DNA of 9,240 bases, taken from the NCBI GenBank assembly GCA_903834645.1, contig CAILKA010000451.1, forward strand, positions 1 through 9,240. The letters are read 5' to 3'. Every line of letters starts with the position of its first letter. The stretch's first letter is position 1. The notes beneath the pieces are model-generated. The model had not been told where the DNA came from and ran no database searches. It saw nothing but the letters and a program-made list of their open reading frames with translations. The DNA comes from an uncultured beta proteobacterium (GTDB lineage Bacteria; Pseudomonadota; Gammaproteobacteria; Burkholderiales; Burkholderiaceae_C). A program made the translations under genes and the position numbers. Of this stretch, positions 1 through 6,135 are shown one piece after another.

Positions 1-102
1 GATCAGGATGTCATACGCGCCCGCGCCCGCTTTGACGGACACGGTCTGCCAGGTCTGTCCGGAGCTCGCATCGGGAACCCGGCTGGTGTCACTCGAAGCC
101 AT
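1..102 (-). CDS. aroB: 3-dehydroquinate synthase, N-terminal fragment (cut by window edge)
   Basis: Only the first 34 codons are present, reading from an ATG at 102 down to base 1 with no stop. AroB converts DAHP to 3-dehydroquinate in the cytoplasm, the second step of the shikimate pathway, using NAD+ and a divalent metal. The recognisable part is the stretch VSVKAGAGAYDILI, which resembles the first beta-strand of AroB proteins (pattern TVxVxLGxRxYxILIG). The roughly 20 residues before it are Ser/Asp/Gly-rich and look like a non-conserved N-terminal extension. No strong Shine-Dalgarno precedes the ATG, so the exact start is uncertain. The gene follows aroK on the same strand after a 60-nt gap in which I recognise no other feature. 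The aroK-aroB order is a widespread proteobacterial arrangement and supports the call. The catalytic and NAD-binding residues lie outside the window. Confidence 0.8.
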   Translation of the reverse strand, partial: MASSDTSRVPDASSGQTWQTVSVKAGAGAYDILI

Positions 103-162
103 GCAGCAAGCAGTGTAGCGGGCACCCGCCCTGGCAAGAGGCGGCGGCAGGTTCCCCAGAGG

Positions 163-726
163 TCAACCCGGGGAGCGATCGCGCCCGATCGTCGCCGGAA
201 CACGCGCCGGATCCAGGAGTCCGGCCACCTCAAGCTGCATCAGGATCATCGACACGAGCGCGGGCAACGTGGGTCGCGCCGCCTCGATCACATAGTGCGC
301 GGTACGCCTGTAGAGCGGGTCGCGCTCGCGAAACAGTTCGCGCAGCCGCCCCAGGGGATCGGCCACCTGCAGCAGCGGACGCCGGGTGTCGTGCCGCAAG
401 CGGCGATGCAGCTCCTCCAGGCTGGCGCGCAGATAAACGACCTGCGCGCGCGCGTGCAGCACCTCCCGGTTGGCAGGCCGCAGCACGACCCCCCCACCCG
501 TGGCGATCACGCCTTCCCCGCGCCGGGTCACTTCCTCGACGACGGCCTGCTCGGCCTCTCGGAAGGCCTCCTCGCCGTGCAGCTCGAAGAAGCTGCGCAC
601 CGGCATGCCAAGCCGCCTCTCGAGCTCCGTATCGGTGTCGAGGAGGTCACATCCCAGCTGGCGGGCGAGCTGCCGACCCACCGTGGACTTGCCGCAGCCG
701 GGCATCCCGACGAGCGCAAGGAGCAT
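163..726 (-). CDS. aroK: Shikimate kinase
   Basis: Cytoplasmic P-loop kinase that phosphorylates shikimate to shikimate 3-phosphate with ATP, the fifth step of chorismate synthesis. From the ATG at 726 the product has 187 residues, close to the usual 170-190. Visible motifs, in order: Walker A GMPGCGKST (residues 7-15); the DTD motif (30-32), whose acidic residues bind Mg2+ and shikimate; FREAE (55-59) with the shikimate-binding Arg; the GGG motif (77-79); the lid RRPLL (115-119) with the ATP-contacting Arg; and RDPLYRRTA (135-143) with a further substrate-binding Arg. All key residues are present. An in-frame GTG at 753, giving 196 residues, overlaps the last base of the upstream TAG stop. 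I prefer the ATG because GGAGG lies 11 nt before it and the GTG has no Shine-Dalgarno. Either start leaves the gene tightly coupled to the lipoprotein gene upstream. aroB follows. Confidence 0.96.
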   Translation of the reverse strand: MLLALVGMPGCGKSTVGRQLARQLGCDLLDTDTELERRLGMPVRSFFELHGEEAFREAEQAVVEEVTRRGEGVIATGGGVVLRPANREVLHARAQVVYLRASLEELHRRLRHDTRRPLLQVADPLGRLRELFRERDPLYRRTAHYVIEAARPTLPALVSMILMQLEVAGLLDPARVPATIGRDRSPG

Positions 727-737
727 GGCTGCCGGGG

Positions 738-742
738 CCTCC
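738..742 (-). promoter_or_regulatory. Shine-Dalgarno (GGAGG) deciding the aroK start
   Basis: The minus strand reads GGAGG here, 11 nt before the ATG at 726. It lies just inside the longer GTG-initiated reading of aroK and immediately downstream of the lipoprotein stop codon (753-755). The spacing is slightly long but workable. It is the only purine-rich ribosome-binding site near this start and is the reason for preferring the ATG over the GTG at 753. Confidence 0.5.
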
Positions 743-752
743 AGGCCGCTCA

Positions 753-3700
753 CTAATCAATCGAACAGATCGACGCCGGGAGCCGGGAGCGGTCCACGTC
801 GATGCTGTAGCTGACCTCCAGGCCGCTGGGCGACTTCACGGAGAGGGTGATCGAGCCCCGCTGAACTGTCGGGTCGGTGAAGCTGTAGGTCACGCCTGCC
901 GCGGTCGCCTGCGCGGTGTTGGCCACGGGAGAGCCTCCCGCCAGACCCACCGTGAAGCCACGCGAAGCGGTGGTGGCAGAAACGATGCTCCCGGCCGCCA
1001 CGGGGTTCAACCGCGGCAACACGGTCCAGTTCGCGGCATCCGAGAGGTCCAACGTGGGGTTGGGCACCGGGCGCCCGGGATTGGCGTCGGCGATGATGAA
1101 CGACAGCACCCCCTCGGCGCTCGTGCTGTACCAGGTGTCGCCACCGACGAGCGCGCGGCGCACCGAGGGGGGGCTCGCCGAACCCAGCAGCTGCGGGCCG
1201 GTCTGCAGGCGGATCCGACGGCAACTCGCCTCCAGCCCGCTCACGCCGGCCCAGAGCGGGCGGGCGGCAGAGGTGGACAGCACAGTCTCCGCGGCACGCC
1301 GCACGAGCACCCGGCCCGGGCCGCTCCAGGTTCCGTCGCAAGTATTCGAAGGCTGGGGTGGCGTGGCACTCGTGGAGGGAATCCCCGCATCCACACCCAG
1401 CAGCAGCGCCTCGCTGGCAGACAGGGTCACGTTGCAACTTTGCGACTGAGCCCCCCCCTGCAGCGGGATCAGTTCGTCTTCGCTCGGATCGAAGAGCCCA
1501 TCGAAATTGCGGTCCTTGAACACATCGCCCAGGTTTTGGTACGGCTCGCCGGCAATCCAGACGTTGTCGCCGTTGCGGTCCAGGAAGGATTCCTCCCCCA
1601 GCGCGTAGGCCGTCACCGTGATGCGGCCATCGATGGGGCGCGGGCTCGATGAAATGAAGTTGGCCGTCGCACGCGCCAGGCCGGTGGAGAGCTGAGTCTG
1701 CTTGGACGGCTCGACCGTGCCCCCTTCGGTCACGAAGTTGATGGTCGTGCCCACCGGGACTGGGTTGCCGTTGCGGTCGGCAGCGATGATGGAGTAGGTG
1801 TTGGCGGTGCCGTCCCGGTCGTAGCCCTCGATGTTCAAGGTGCCCTGTGCGAGCGAGAAGTTCAACTGCGACGGGAAGCCCACCGCCACGCTCAGGTTGC
1901 TGGAGACGGTGGACACCACCGCTCCCCCATTGAGCGTGATGCTGGCCAGGATCCGCACGGGCGTGGGCACCGTGCCCGCGTTCACGCGTGCGCTGACGCG
2001 CCCGTTGGCGTCGGTGTCCAGCGCAACCGGGGTGTTGAAGGGCCGCCCCTCCATCGTGAGGCCCCCCGAACCCGTGAGCAGGGTCACCTGGACACGCTGG
2101 TTGCGCAAGGGATTGCCGGCGGCGTCGCGCACCTCGAAGGTGACCGTCGAAGACTCCCCAAGCCCGGAGCCCTTGAGGTAGATCGTGTCGGGCACCGCCT
2201 GAATGAACGCGACGCTGGACACGCCGGGCTGGGACAAGGGCATTGTCAGGGTGGCGGCATTCGCCGATCCGACGACCACCGCCTGGATGGCGTCCTGTTG
2301 CTGCAGTGCGCCGCAGCCGTTGTCCTTGTAGAGCAAGACCACGGAAGTGGTCGTCGCCGTGAAGGTCGACGGCGAGATGGTCGCCTTGCCACTGGCCAGG
2401 CATGAGGAGGTGACCGTCACGTTCACAGGCGAACCCACACTGACGTTGCCCAGGCGCAGCGTCAAGGGCGTCTGCGCGTACTCGGCCAGCGTGAAGCCGG
2501 CCGGGGTGAGCGCATCGAAAGCCAGCGTCACGTTGGTGGCATTGATCTCGAAGCCCCGGGTGTCCGAGAGCGTGGTCCCGCCCAGCACCACGGTGGCGGT
2601 CACCTCGTCTGCGCCCGCGCCGGCCGGGTTGGAGGGCGACAGGAACGTGGTGGCCACGCCTTGGGCGTTCGTCAAGGCGGTGCCGATGCTCGTCCGCGCC
2701 AGCGCCCGCACCACGGAGAAGGTGACCACCTGCCCGGCCACGGCGGTGCCACGAGAGTCGGTGAGGGTCGCGGTAACGGTGGCCGGGGAGGCCGAGCTGA
2801 TCGAAGTGCTGCCCAGTGCCAGGCGCAGGCTGGCTGACCCGGTTCCGGACGCCGCGAACTGCACCACCTGGGTGGCCGAGACCGCCACGCCGTCGACCGT
2901 GGCCACCGCCACGACCGTATCGGCGCCCGTGGTCGTGGCCGATACGGGCGAGACGAAGGCGCTGGCCGAACCGTCGGCAGCGGTAGCCACGCTCGAGACG
3001 CTGAAGGCCCCCAGGCCACCTTGGGTTGAAAAGCGCACGATCGTGTTGGGCACGACGTTGCCGCGCAGGTCGCGCACGATGGCCCTCACCCCAGCTGGCG
3101 CCGCCAGCGTAGATGCCGAGCTGCCGGTGAAGCCCAGGTCGATCGAGGGCGATTCGCGCACCAGGTCAACGGCCTTCGTGGCCTGCAGATCGCGGCCGGC
3201 AAGTGTCGCGCTGGCCCGCAGCAGCTCGGCCGCGTTGTTTTGCGCGTTGGCGGGCCGCACCGTGACACTGGCTTGGCCGCTGCCATTCGTGACCACCGAC
3301 GGCGCACCGAGCAGGGTCAGGCCGTTGACGCCCTCGAAGCGCACCAGTTGCCCCGCCTGCGGCTGACCGGAGGCGTCTCGCAGCGTGGCCGTGAGGGTCG
3401 CCGGAGGATTCGTCGATGCGCGCAACGCGGTGTCGGGCTGCAGAGCGAGCTCGAGCGTTGGCGCGGCAGCGGCCACCACGAAACCCGCGGCGGACTGCAC
3501 GCTCGAACCGCCGACGGTGGCCGTCGCGATGAGCTCATCGGCACCGGCCTGGCCCGTTGCCAGGGACGACAGTGTGGCCGTCGCCTGGCCCTGGGCGTTC
3601 GTGAGCACGGACGCGGTGCTCACCGCAGCGAGGCTGGCGCGGTTCGTGCGCAGCGTCACCACCGCTCCCGGCACGGGCTGCTGCAGCCCGTCGAGCAGCT

Positions 3701-6089
3701 GCAGGCTGATGGCCGCGGGCACTTGCGGCGTGACCGTCGAACTGCTCAGGCTCAGGACGATCGACGGCGACGTGGCCACTGGCGCGGGGGTGAACTGCAC
3801 CGTCTGCTGCGCCGAGCGCGTGACGCCGCCCACGGTCACGCTCGCCCGCACCACGTCTGCGCCGGCGGTGGTGGCCGAGGCCGGGCGCAACACCACACTG
3901 GCCGAGCCGGTTGCGGCGGCCGTCAGGGCACTGCCTGCACTGAAGCTGCCGAGCCCGCCTTGCATGGAGAAGCTCACGATCGCATTGGGCAGCAACGCAC
4001 CAGCGGCGTCGCGGACGACCACCTGAGCAGTGGCCGGGGTGCCCGCGCTGATGCCCTGGGCAGGCGTCACGATGAGCGAGATGGACGGCTCCTCGGAGAC
4101 CACCTGTACGCCCACGACGGCCTGCACGCTGCGCCCGGACACGGTGGCGCTTGCCACGAGCGTGTCGGCCAGGCCGGAGGCGGCATCAACGGGCTGCACG
4201 AGTGTCGAGGCCGTCCCCGTCGCGTCGGTCAGCGCAGTGGCCGTTGCGATGCGCACGGCGCCAGTGGTCGAGGCGAAGGTGACGAGTTGTCCAGGCACCA
4301 GCTGGCCCTGGGCGTTGCGCGCCACGGCAGCCAGGCGCACCGGGCCGACCGACGCCCGCAGCGTGGCGGTGTCCACCACCGCCTGCAAGGTGGGCACGCT
4401 GCCCGTCACGTTGAAGCCCACCCGCCCATTCACGGCGCTGCTGCCCACCGTGGCTGACCCGACAAGGTCGTCCGCCCCGGTCTGGCCCCCGGAGGCAGCT
4501 GCCAAGGTGACTCGGCCCTGACCATTGGCGTCGGTGAGGACGGAAGGGGCGCTCAACTGCCCGAGACCGGCTCGCGCGGTGGACAGCGCCACCACCACGC
4601 CAGCCACGGGCAGCCCGGAGGCGTCGCGAACGGTGGCCGTCACGGTGGCAGGTGCCGCAGCCGTGATCTCGCTGGCGGAAACCGCCAGCGCCAGGGTGGG
4701 CGAGCGTGGAGCCACCGCGGGCTCGCCGATCACCTGCACGCTGACCTGGCTTTGCAGCGTGCGGCCGTCGATCGAGGTGCTCGCGACGATCGTCTCGGCC
4801 ACTCCGAGCGTGGCGTCGGCGGGGGTCACGCTCGTGGCGGCCAGACCCGTGGCGTCAGTCAGCGCCGAGACGGGATTGAAGCGCAGGACACCGGCAGGAG
4901 AGGCGAAGTTCACGACCTGGCCTGCCACCGACTGGCCCGACGCATTGCGCACCTGAGCCGTCAAACGGACAGGTCCGGTCGAACCCCGGATCGTCGTCGA
5001 ATCGATGCCGGAGTTGAGGGTGGCGGTCGACCCCGGCACGTTGAAGCCCACGCGGGCGCTCAAGGCCGTCGTACCCAGGGAGGCCGACGCATTGAGGTCA
5101 TCGGCCCCAGTCACGCCGTTGCTGACCGGGGTGATGGTCAGCCGCCCGACCCCCTGCCCATCGGTGAGCACCGACGTGGCGCTGAGCGACGCGAGATCCA
5201 CACGGGTGGTGGACAGCCGCACCACCACCCCCGGCACCGGCAGACCGCTGGCGTCGCGCACGGTGGCGATGACGATGGTGGGTGTAAGCGCGGTCAGCTC
5301 CGGCGAGGAGATCGCCAGCGTCAGGGTCGGGACCCTTACCGGCGCAGGCGGCTCAGCCACGATCTGCACGTTGACCGGGCTCTGCACCTCACGCCCGGCC
5401 ACCGTGGCACTGGCCAGCACGGTGTCGGCCGAGGCGATGGTGGGGTCGGCCGGCAAAGCGGTGGTGGTGGCCACGCCCTGTGCGTCGGTGAGCGACGAGA
5501 CCTGGCTCAGGCGCACCTTGGAGCCGACGGAGGAGAAGTTCACGATCTGGCCCGCCAGCGTCCGGCCTGCGGCGTCGCGCAGCACGGCCGAGACCCGCAC
5601 CGGCCCGCGCGAGCCACTGAGCGTCGTGCTCTCGATGCTCGCGTTGAGGGTCGGCAGGGCCCCGGTGACCGAAAAGCCTGCCCGTGCCTGCAACGCCGAG
5701 GTACCCACGGTGGCCGAGGCCGTCAGGTCGTCGGCACCCGTCAGGCCGCTGCTGGAGGCAGACAGTACAGCCCGGGCCTCGCCCTGGGCATCGGTGAGCA
5801 CGGTGGCCGCATTGAGCACGCTCAGCTCGGGCCGGCTCACCGACAGCGACACGACGACCCCGGACACCGGCTGGCCATTGCCGTCGCGCACGGTGGCCGT
5901 GACGGTCACCGGGGTGTTGGCCGTCACACCGGAGGACGACAAGGCCAGCGTCAGGGTCGGTGCCTTGTTGCCAGGACCGAAGGGAGAGCTTCCGGCGTCC
6001 CCGCCCCCTCCCCCGCACCCGGCCAGCACGAAAGGCACGAGGACGGCGATGAAAGCCGAAGCGAGGCGGGACAGGAGGGAAGTCTTCAT
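753..6089 (-). CDS. Giant outer-membrane lipoprotein with tandem bacterial Ig-like (Big_1/invasin-type) domains and EF-hand-like calcium loops
   Basis: From the ATG at 6089 the product has 1778 residues. It begins with a lipoprotein signal peptide (charged MKTSLLSR, hydrophobic core, lipobox LAGC with Cys25) followed by poly-Gly; Gly at +2 fits outer-membrane sorting. Residues 43-1185 form about eleven Ig-like domains of roughly 100 residues with Big_1 hallmarks (VRDxxGxPVxGxxVxLS, LTDxxG, TGADxLxASATVG). Residues 1186-1503 hold three more diverged Ig-like domains. Two EF-hand-type loops follow (1504-1515 and 1526-1537), then a C-terminal module of about 235 residues that I do not recognise. 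Repeats 43-1185 contain no Cys; six Cys occur from 1230 to the end. No beta-barrel, LPXTG or catalytic motif is seen. An in-frame ATG at 6107 would add six residues; neither start has a clear Shine-Dalgarno. The gene starts 46 nt after pilQ and abuts aroK. An adhesin, surface-stalk or pilus-accessory role is inference only. GC and codon use match the neighbours, so there is no sign of recent transfer. Confidence 0.9.
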   Translation of the reverse strand: MKTSLLSRLASAFIAVLVPFVLAGCGGGGGDAGSSPFGPGNKAPTLTLALSSSGVTANTPVTVTATVRDGNGQPVSGVVVSLSVSRPELSVLNAATVLTDAQGEARAVLSASSSGLTGADDLTASATVGTSALQARAGFSVTGALPTLNASIESTTLSGSRGPVRVSAVLRDAAGRTLAGQIVNFSSVGSKVRLSQVSSLTDAQGVATTTALPADPTIASADTVLASATVAGREVQSPVNVQIVAEPPAPVRVPTLTLAISSPELTALTPTIVIATVRDASGLPVPGVVVRLSTTRVDLASLSATSVLTDGQGVGRLTITPVSNGVTGADDLNASASLGTTALSARVGFNVPGSTATLNSGIDSTTIRGSTGPVRLTAQVRNASGQSVAGQVVNFASPAGVLRFNPVSALTDATGLAATSVTPADATLGVAETIVASTSIDGRTLQSQVSVQVIGEPAVAPRSPTLALAVSASEITAAAPATVTATVRDASGLPVAGVVVALSTARAGLGQLSAPSVLTDANGQGRVTLAAASGGQTGADDLVGSATVGSSAVNGRVGFNVTGSVPTLQAVVDTATLRASVGPVRLAAVARNAQGQLVPGQLVTFASTTGAVRIATATALTDATGTASTLVQPVDAASGLADTLVASATVSGRSVQAVVGVQVVSEEPSISLIVTPAQGISAGTPATAQVVVRDAAGALLPNAIVSFSMQGGLGSFSAGSALTAAATGSASVVLRPASATTAGADVVRASVTVGGVTRSAQQTVQFTPAPVATSPSIVLSLSSSTVTPQVPAAISLQLLDGLQQPVPGAVVTLRTNRASLAAVSTASVLTNAQGQATATLSSLATGQAGADELIATATVGGSSVQSAAGFVVAAAAPTLELALQPDTALRASTNPPATLTATLRDASGQPQAGQLVRFEGVNGLTLLGAPSVVTNGSGQASVTVRPANAQNNAAELLRASATLAGRDLQATKAVDLVRESPSIDLGFTGSSASTLAAPAGVRAIVRDLRGNVVPNTIVRFSTQGGLGAFSVSSVATAADGSASAFVSPVSATTTGADTVVAVATVDGVAVSATQVVQFAASGTGSASLRLALGSTSISSASPATVTATLTDSRGTAVAGQVVTFSVVRALARTSIGTALTNAQGVATTFLSPSNPAGAGADEVTATVVLGGTTLSDTRGFEINATNVTLAFDALTPAGFTLAEYAQTPLTLRLGNVSVGSPVNVTVTSSCLASGKATISPSTFTATTTSVVLLYKDNGCGALQQQDAIQAVVVGSANAATLTMPLSQPGVSSVAFIQAVPDTIYLKGSGLGESSTVTFEVRDAAGNPLRNQRVQVTLLTGSGGLTMEGRPFNTPVALDTDANGRVSARVNAGTVPTPVRILASITLNGGAVVSTVSSNLSVAVGFPSQLNFSLAQGTLNIEGYDRDGTANTYSIIAADRNGNPVPVGTTINFVTEGGTVEPSKQTQLSTGLARATANFISSSPRPIDGRITVTAYALGEESFLDRNGDNVWIAGEPYQNLGDVFKDRNFDGLFDPSEDELIPLQGGAQSQSCNVTLSASEALLLGVDAGIPSTSATPPQPSNTCDGTWSGPGRVLVRRAAETVLSTSAARPLWAGVSGLEASCRRIRLQTGPQLLGSASPPSVRRALVGGDTWYSTSAEGVLSFIIADANPGRPVPNPTLDLSDAANWTVLPRLNPVAAGSIVSATTASRGFTVGLAGGSPVANTAQATAAGVTYSFTDPTVQRGSITLSVKSPSGLEVSYSIDVDRSRLPASICSID
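1451..1458 (-). repeat. G8 homopolymer tract in the lipoprotein coding strand
   Basis: The coding strand has eight consecutive G (CA-GGGGGGGG-CT) spanning codons 1544-1547 of the lipoprotein, just after the calcium loops. Loss of one G would bring a TGA about eight codons later. Gain of one G would switch into a frame that stays open to about 757, near the end of the gene. Whether the tract actually varies in length is unknown. Confidence 0.6.
1479..1580 (-). other. Paired EF-hand-like calcium-binding loops in the lipoprotein
   Basis: Two 12-residue loops have textbook EF-hand ligand spacing. The first is DRNGDNVWIAGE (Asp1, Asn3, Asp5, Glu12). The second is DRNFDGLFDPSE (Asp1, Asn3, Asp5, Gly6, Asp9, Glu12). 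They are separated by ten residues and follow the TVTAYALGEESF segment of the last recognisable Ig-like domain. Calcium-loop modules after Ig-like repeats occur in other large surface proteins, where Ca2+ rigidifies the domain. Here calcium binding is inferred from ligand spacing alone. Confidence 0.75.
2535..4088 (-). repeat. Second repeat block, order C-A-B-C-A of Ig-like domains
   Basis: After the three A-B units the order changes. C1 is 3768-4088, A4 is 3465-3767, B4 is 3150-3464, C2 is 2838-3149 and A5 is 2535-2837. The C type is recognised by its PSIxL start, the conserved SxQGGLGxFS segment and TTxGAD...QxVQF. The two C domains are 313 codons apart, A3 to A4 is 311 and A4 to A5 is 310, so the period here is three domains (about 310 residues) instead of two (210). 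Boundaries are read by eye and may be off by a few residues. Confidence 0.75.
4089..5963 (-). repeat. Three tandem two-domain (A-B) Ig-like repeat units, about 630 bp each
   Basis: Within the lipoprotein gene, unit 1 is 5334-5963, unit 2 is 4704-5333 and unit 3 is 4089-4703. Each unit encodes an A-type domain (PTLxLAxSS start, GVVVxLST, TGADDL, VGFNV) followed by a B-type domain (TLxxxIDSTTLRGS, GPVRL, VNFAS, ADTxVASATVxGR, VQV). Equivalent positions in units 1, 2 and 3 are spaced exactly 210 codons apart. For example, AGCGTCAGGGTCGG, as read on the plus strand, ends at 5960 and again at 5330. The units are clearly homologous but diverged at the DNA level, so these are old duplications rather than fresh ones. 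Confidence 0.85.
5999..6020 (-). other. G-quadruplex-type motif just after the lipobox codons
   Basis: On the coding strand four G-runs of 3, 5, 5 and 4 G are separated by TGC, A and C. This satisfies the usual G3+N1-7 quadruplex pattern with very short loops. It encodes the lipobox Gly, the acylated Cys and the following poly-Gly, so coding constraint in a GC-rich genome may explain it entirely. It lies about 70 nt after the start codon in the mRNA, where a stable structure could slow early translation. Confidence 0.45.
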
Positions 6090-6098
6090 GGGCGACGG

Positions 6099-6121
6099 GA
6101 TACCCATCCGGCTGGGCTATC
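6099..6121 (-). other. Small imperfect hairpin in the pilQ-lipoprotein gap
   Basis: On the plus strand GATACCCA (6099-6106) can pair with TGGG(C)TATC (6113-6121). This gives eight base pairs with one bulged base and a 6-nt loop. It occupies the centre of the 46-nt gap upstream of the ATG at 6089 and places the alternative ATG at 6107 partly in the stem-loop. No U-run follows, so it does not look like an intrinsic terminator. Function, if any, is unknown. Confidence 0.3.
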
Positions 6122-6135
6122 GGGGTTGAGTGGCC

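Noticed and set aside
118..175. Inverted repeats near the aroK stop (GCGGG/CCCGC at 118-129; TCCCC/GGGGA at 153-174) as a terminator
   Set aside because: The first has a 2-nt loop and cannot form properly. The second has a 5-bp stem with a 12-nt loop that overlaps the aroK stop codon. Neither is followed by a U-run, and aroB continues on the same strand.
3..233. A 76-codon minus-strand frame spanning the aroK-aroB gap
   Set aside because: It is out of frame with both aroK and the aroB start and is Arg/Pro-rich. It overlaps the AroB N terminus, which is recognisable in another frame.
757..2403. A 548-codon open frame on the minus strand, shifted relative to the lipoprotein gene
   Set aside because: It overlaps the lipoprotein completely. 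Its translation is rich in Arg, Gly, His and Ala with no domain, signal or ribosome-binding site, the usual shadow of high-GC coding DNA. It matters only as the frame entered if the G8 tract gained one base.
2535..5963. The repeated pattern as a CRISPR array or noncoding satellite
   Set aside because: The repeats are about 300-630 bp, encode homologous Ig-like domains in one uninterrupted frame, and have no short identical repeats with unique spacers.
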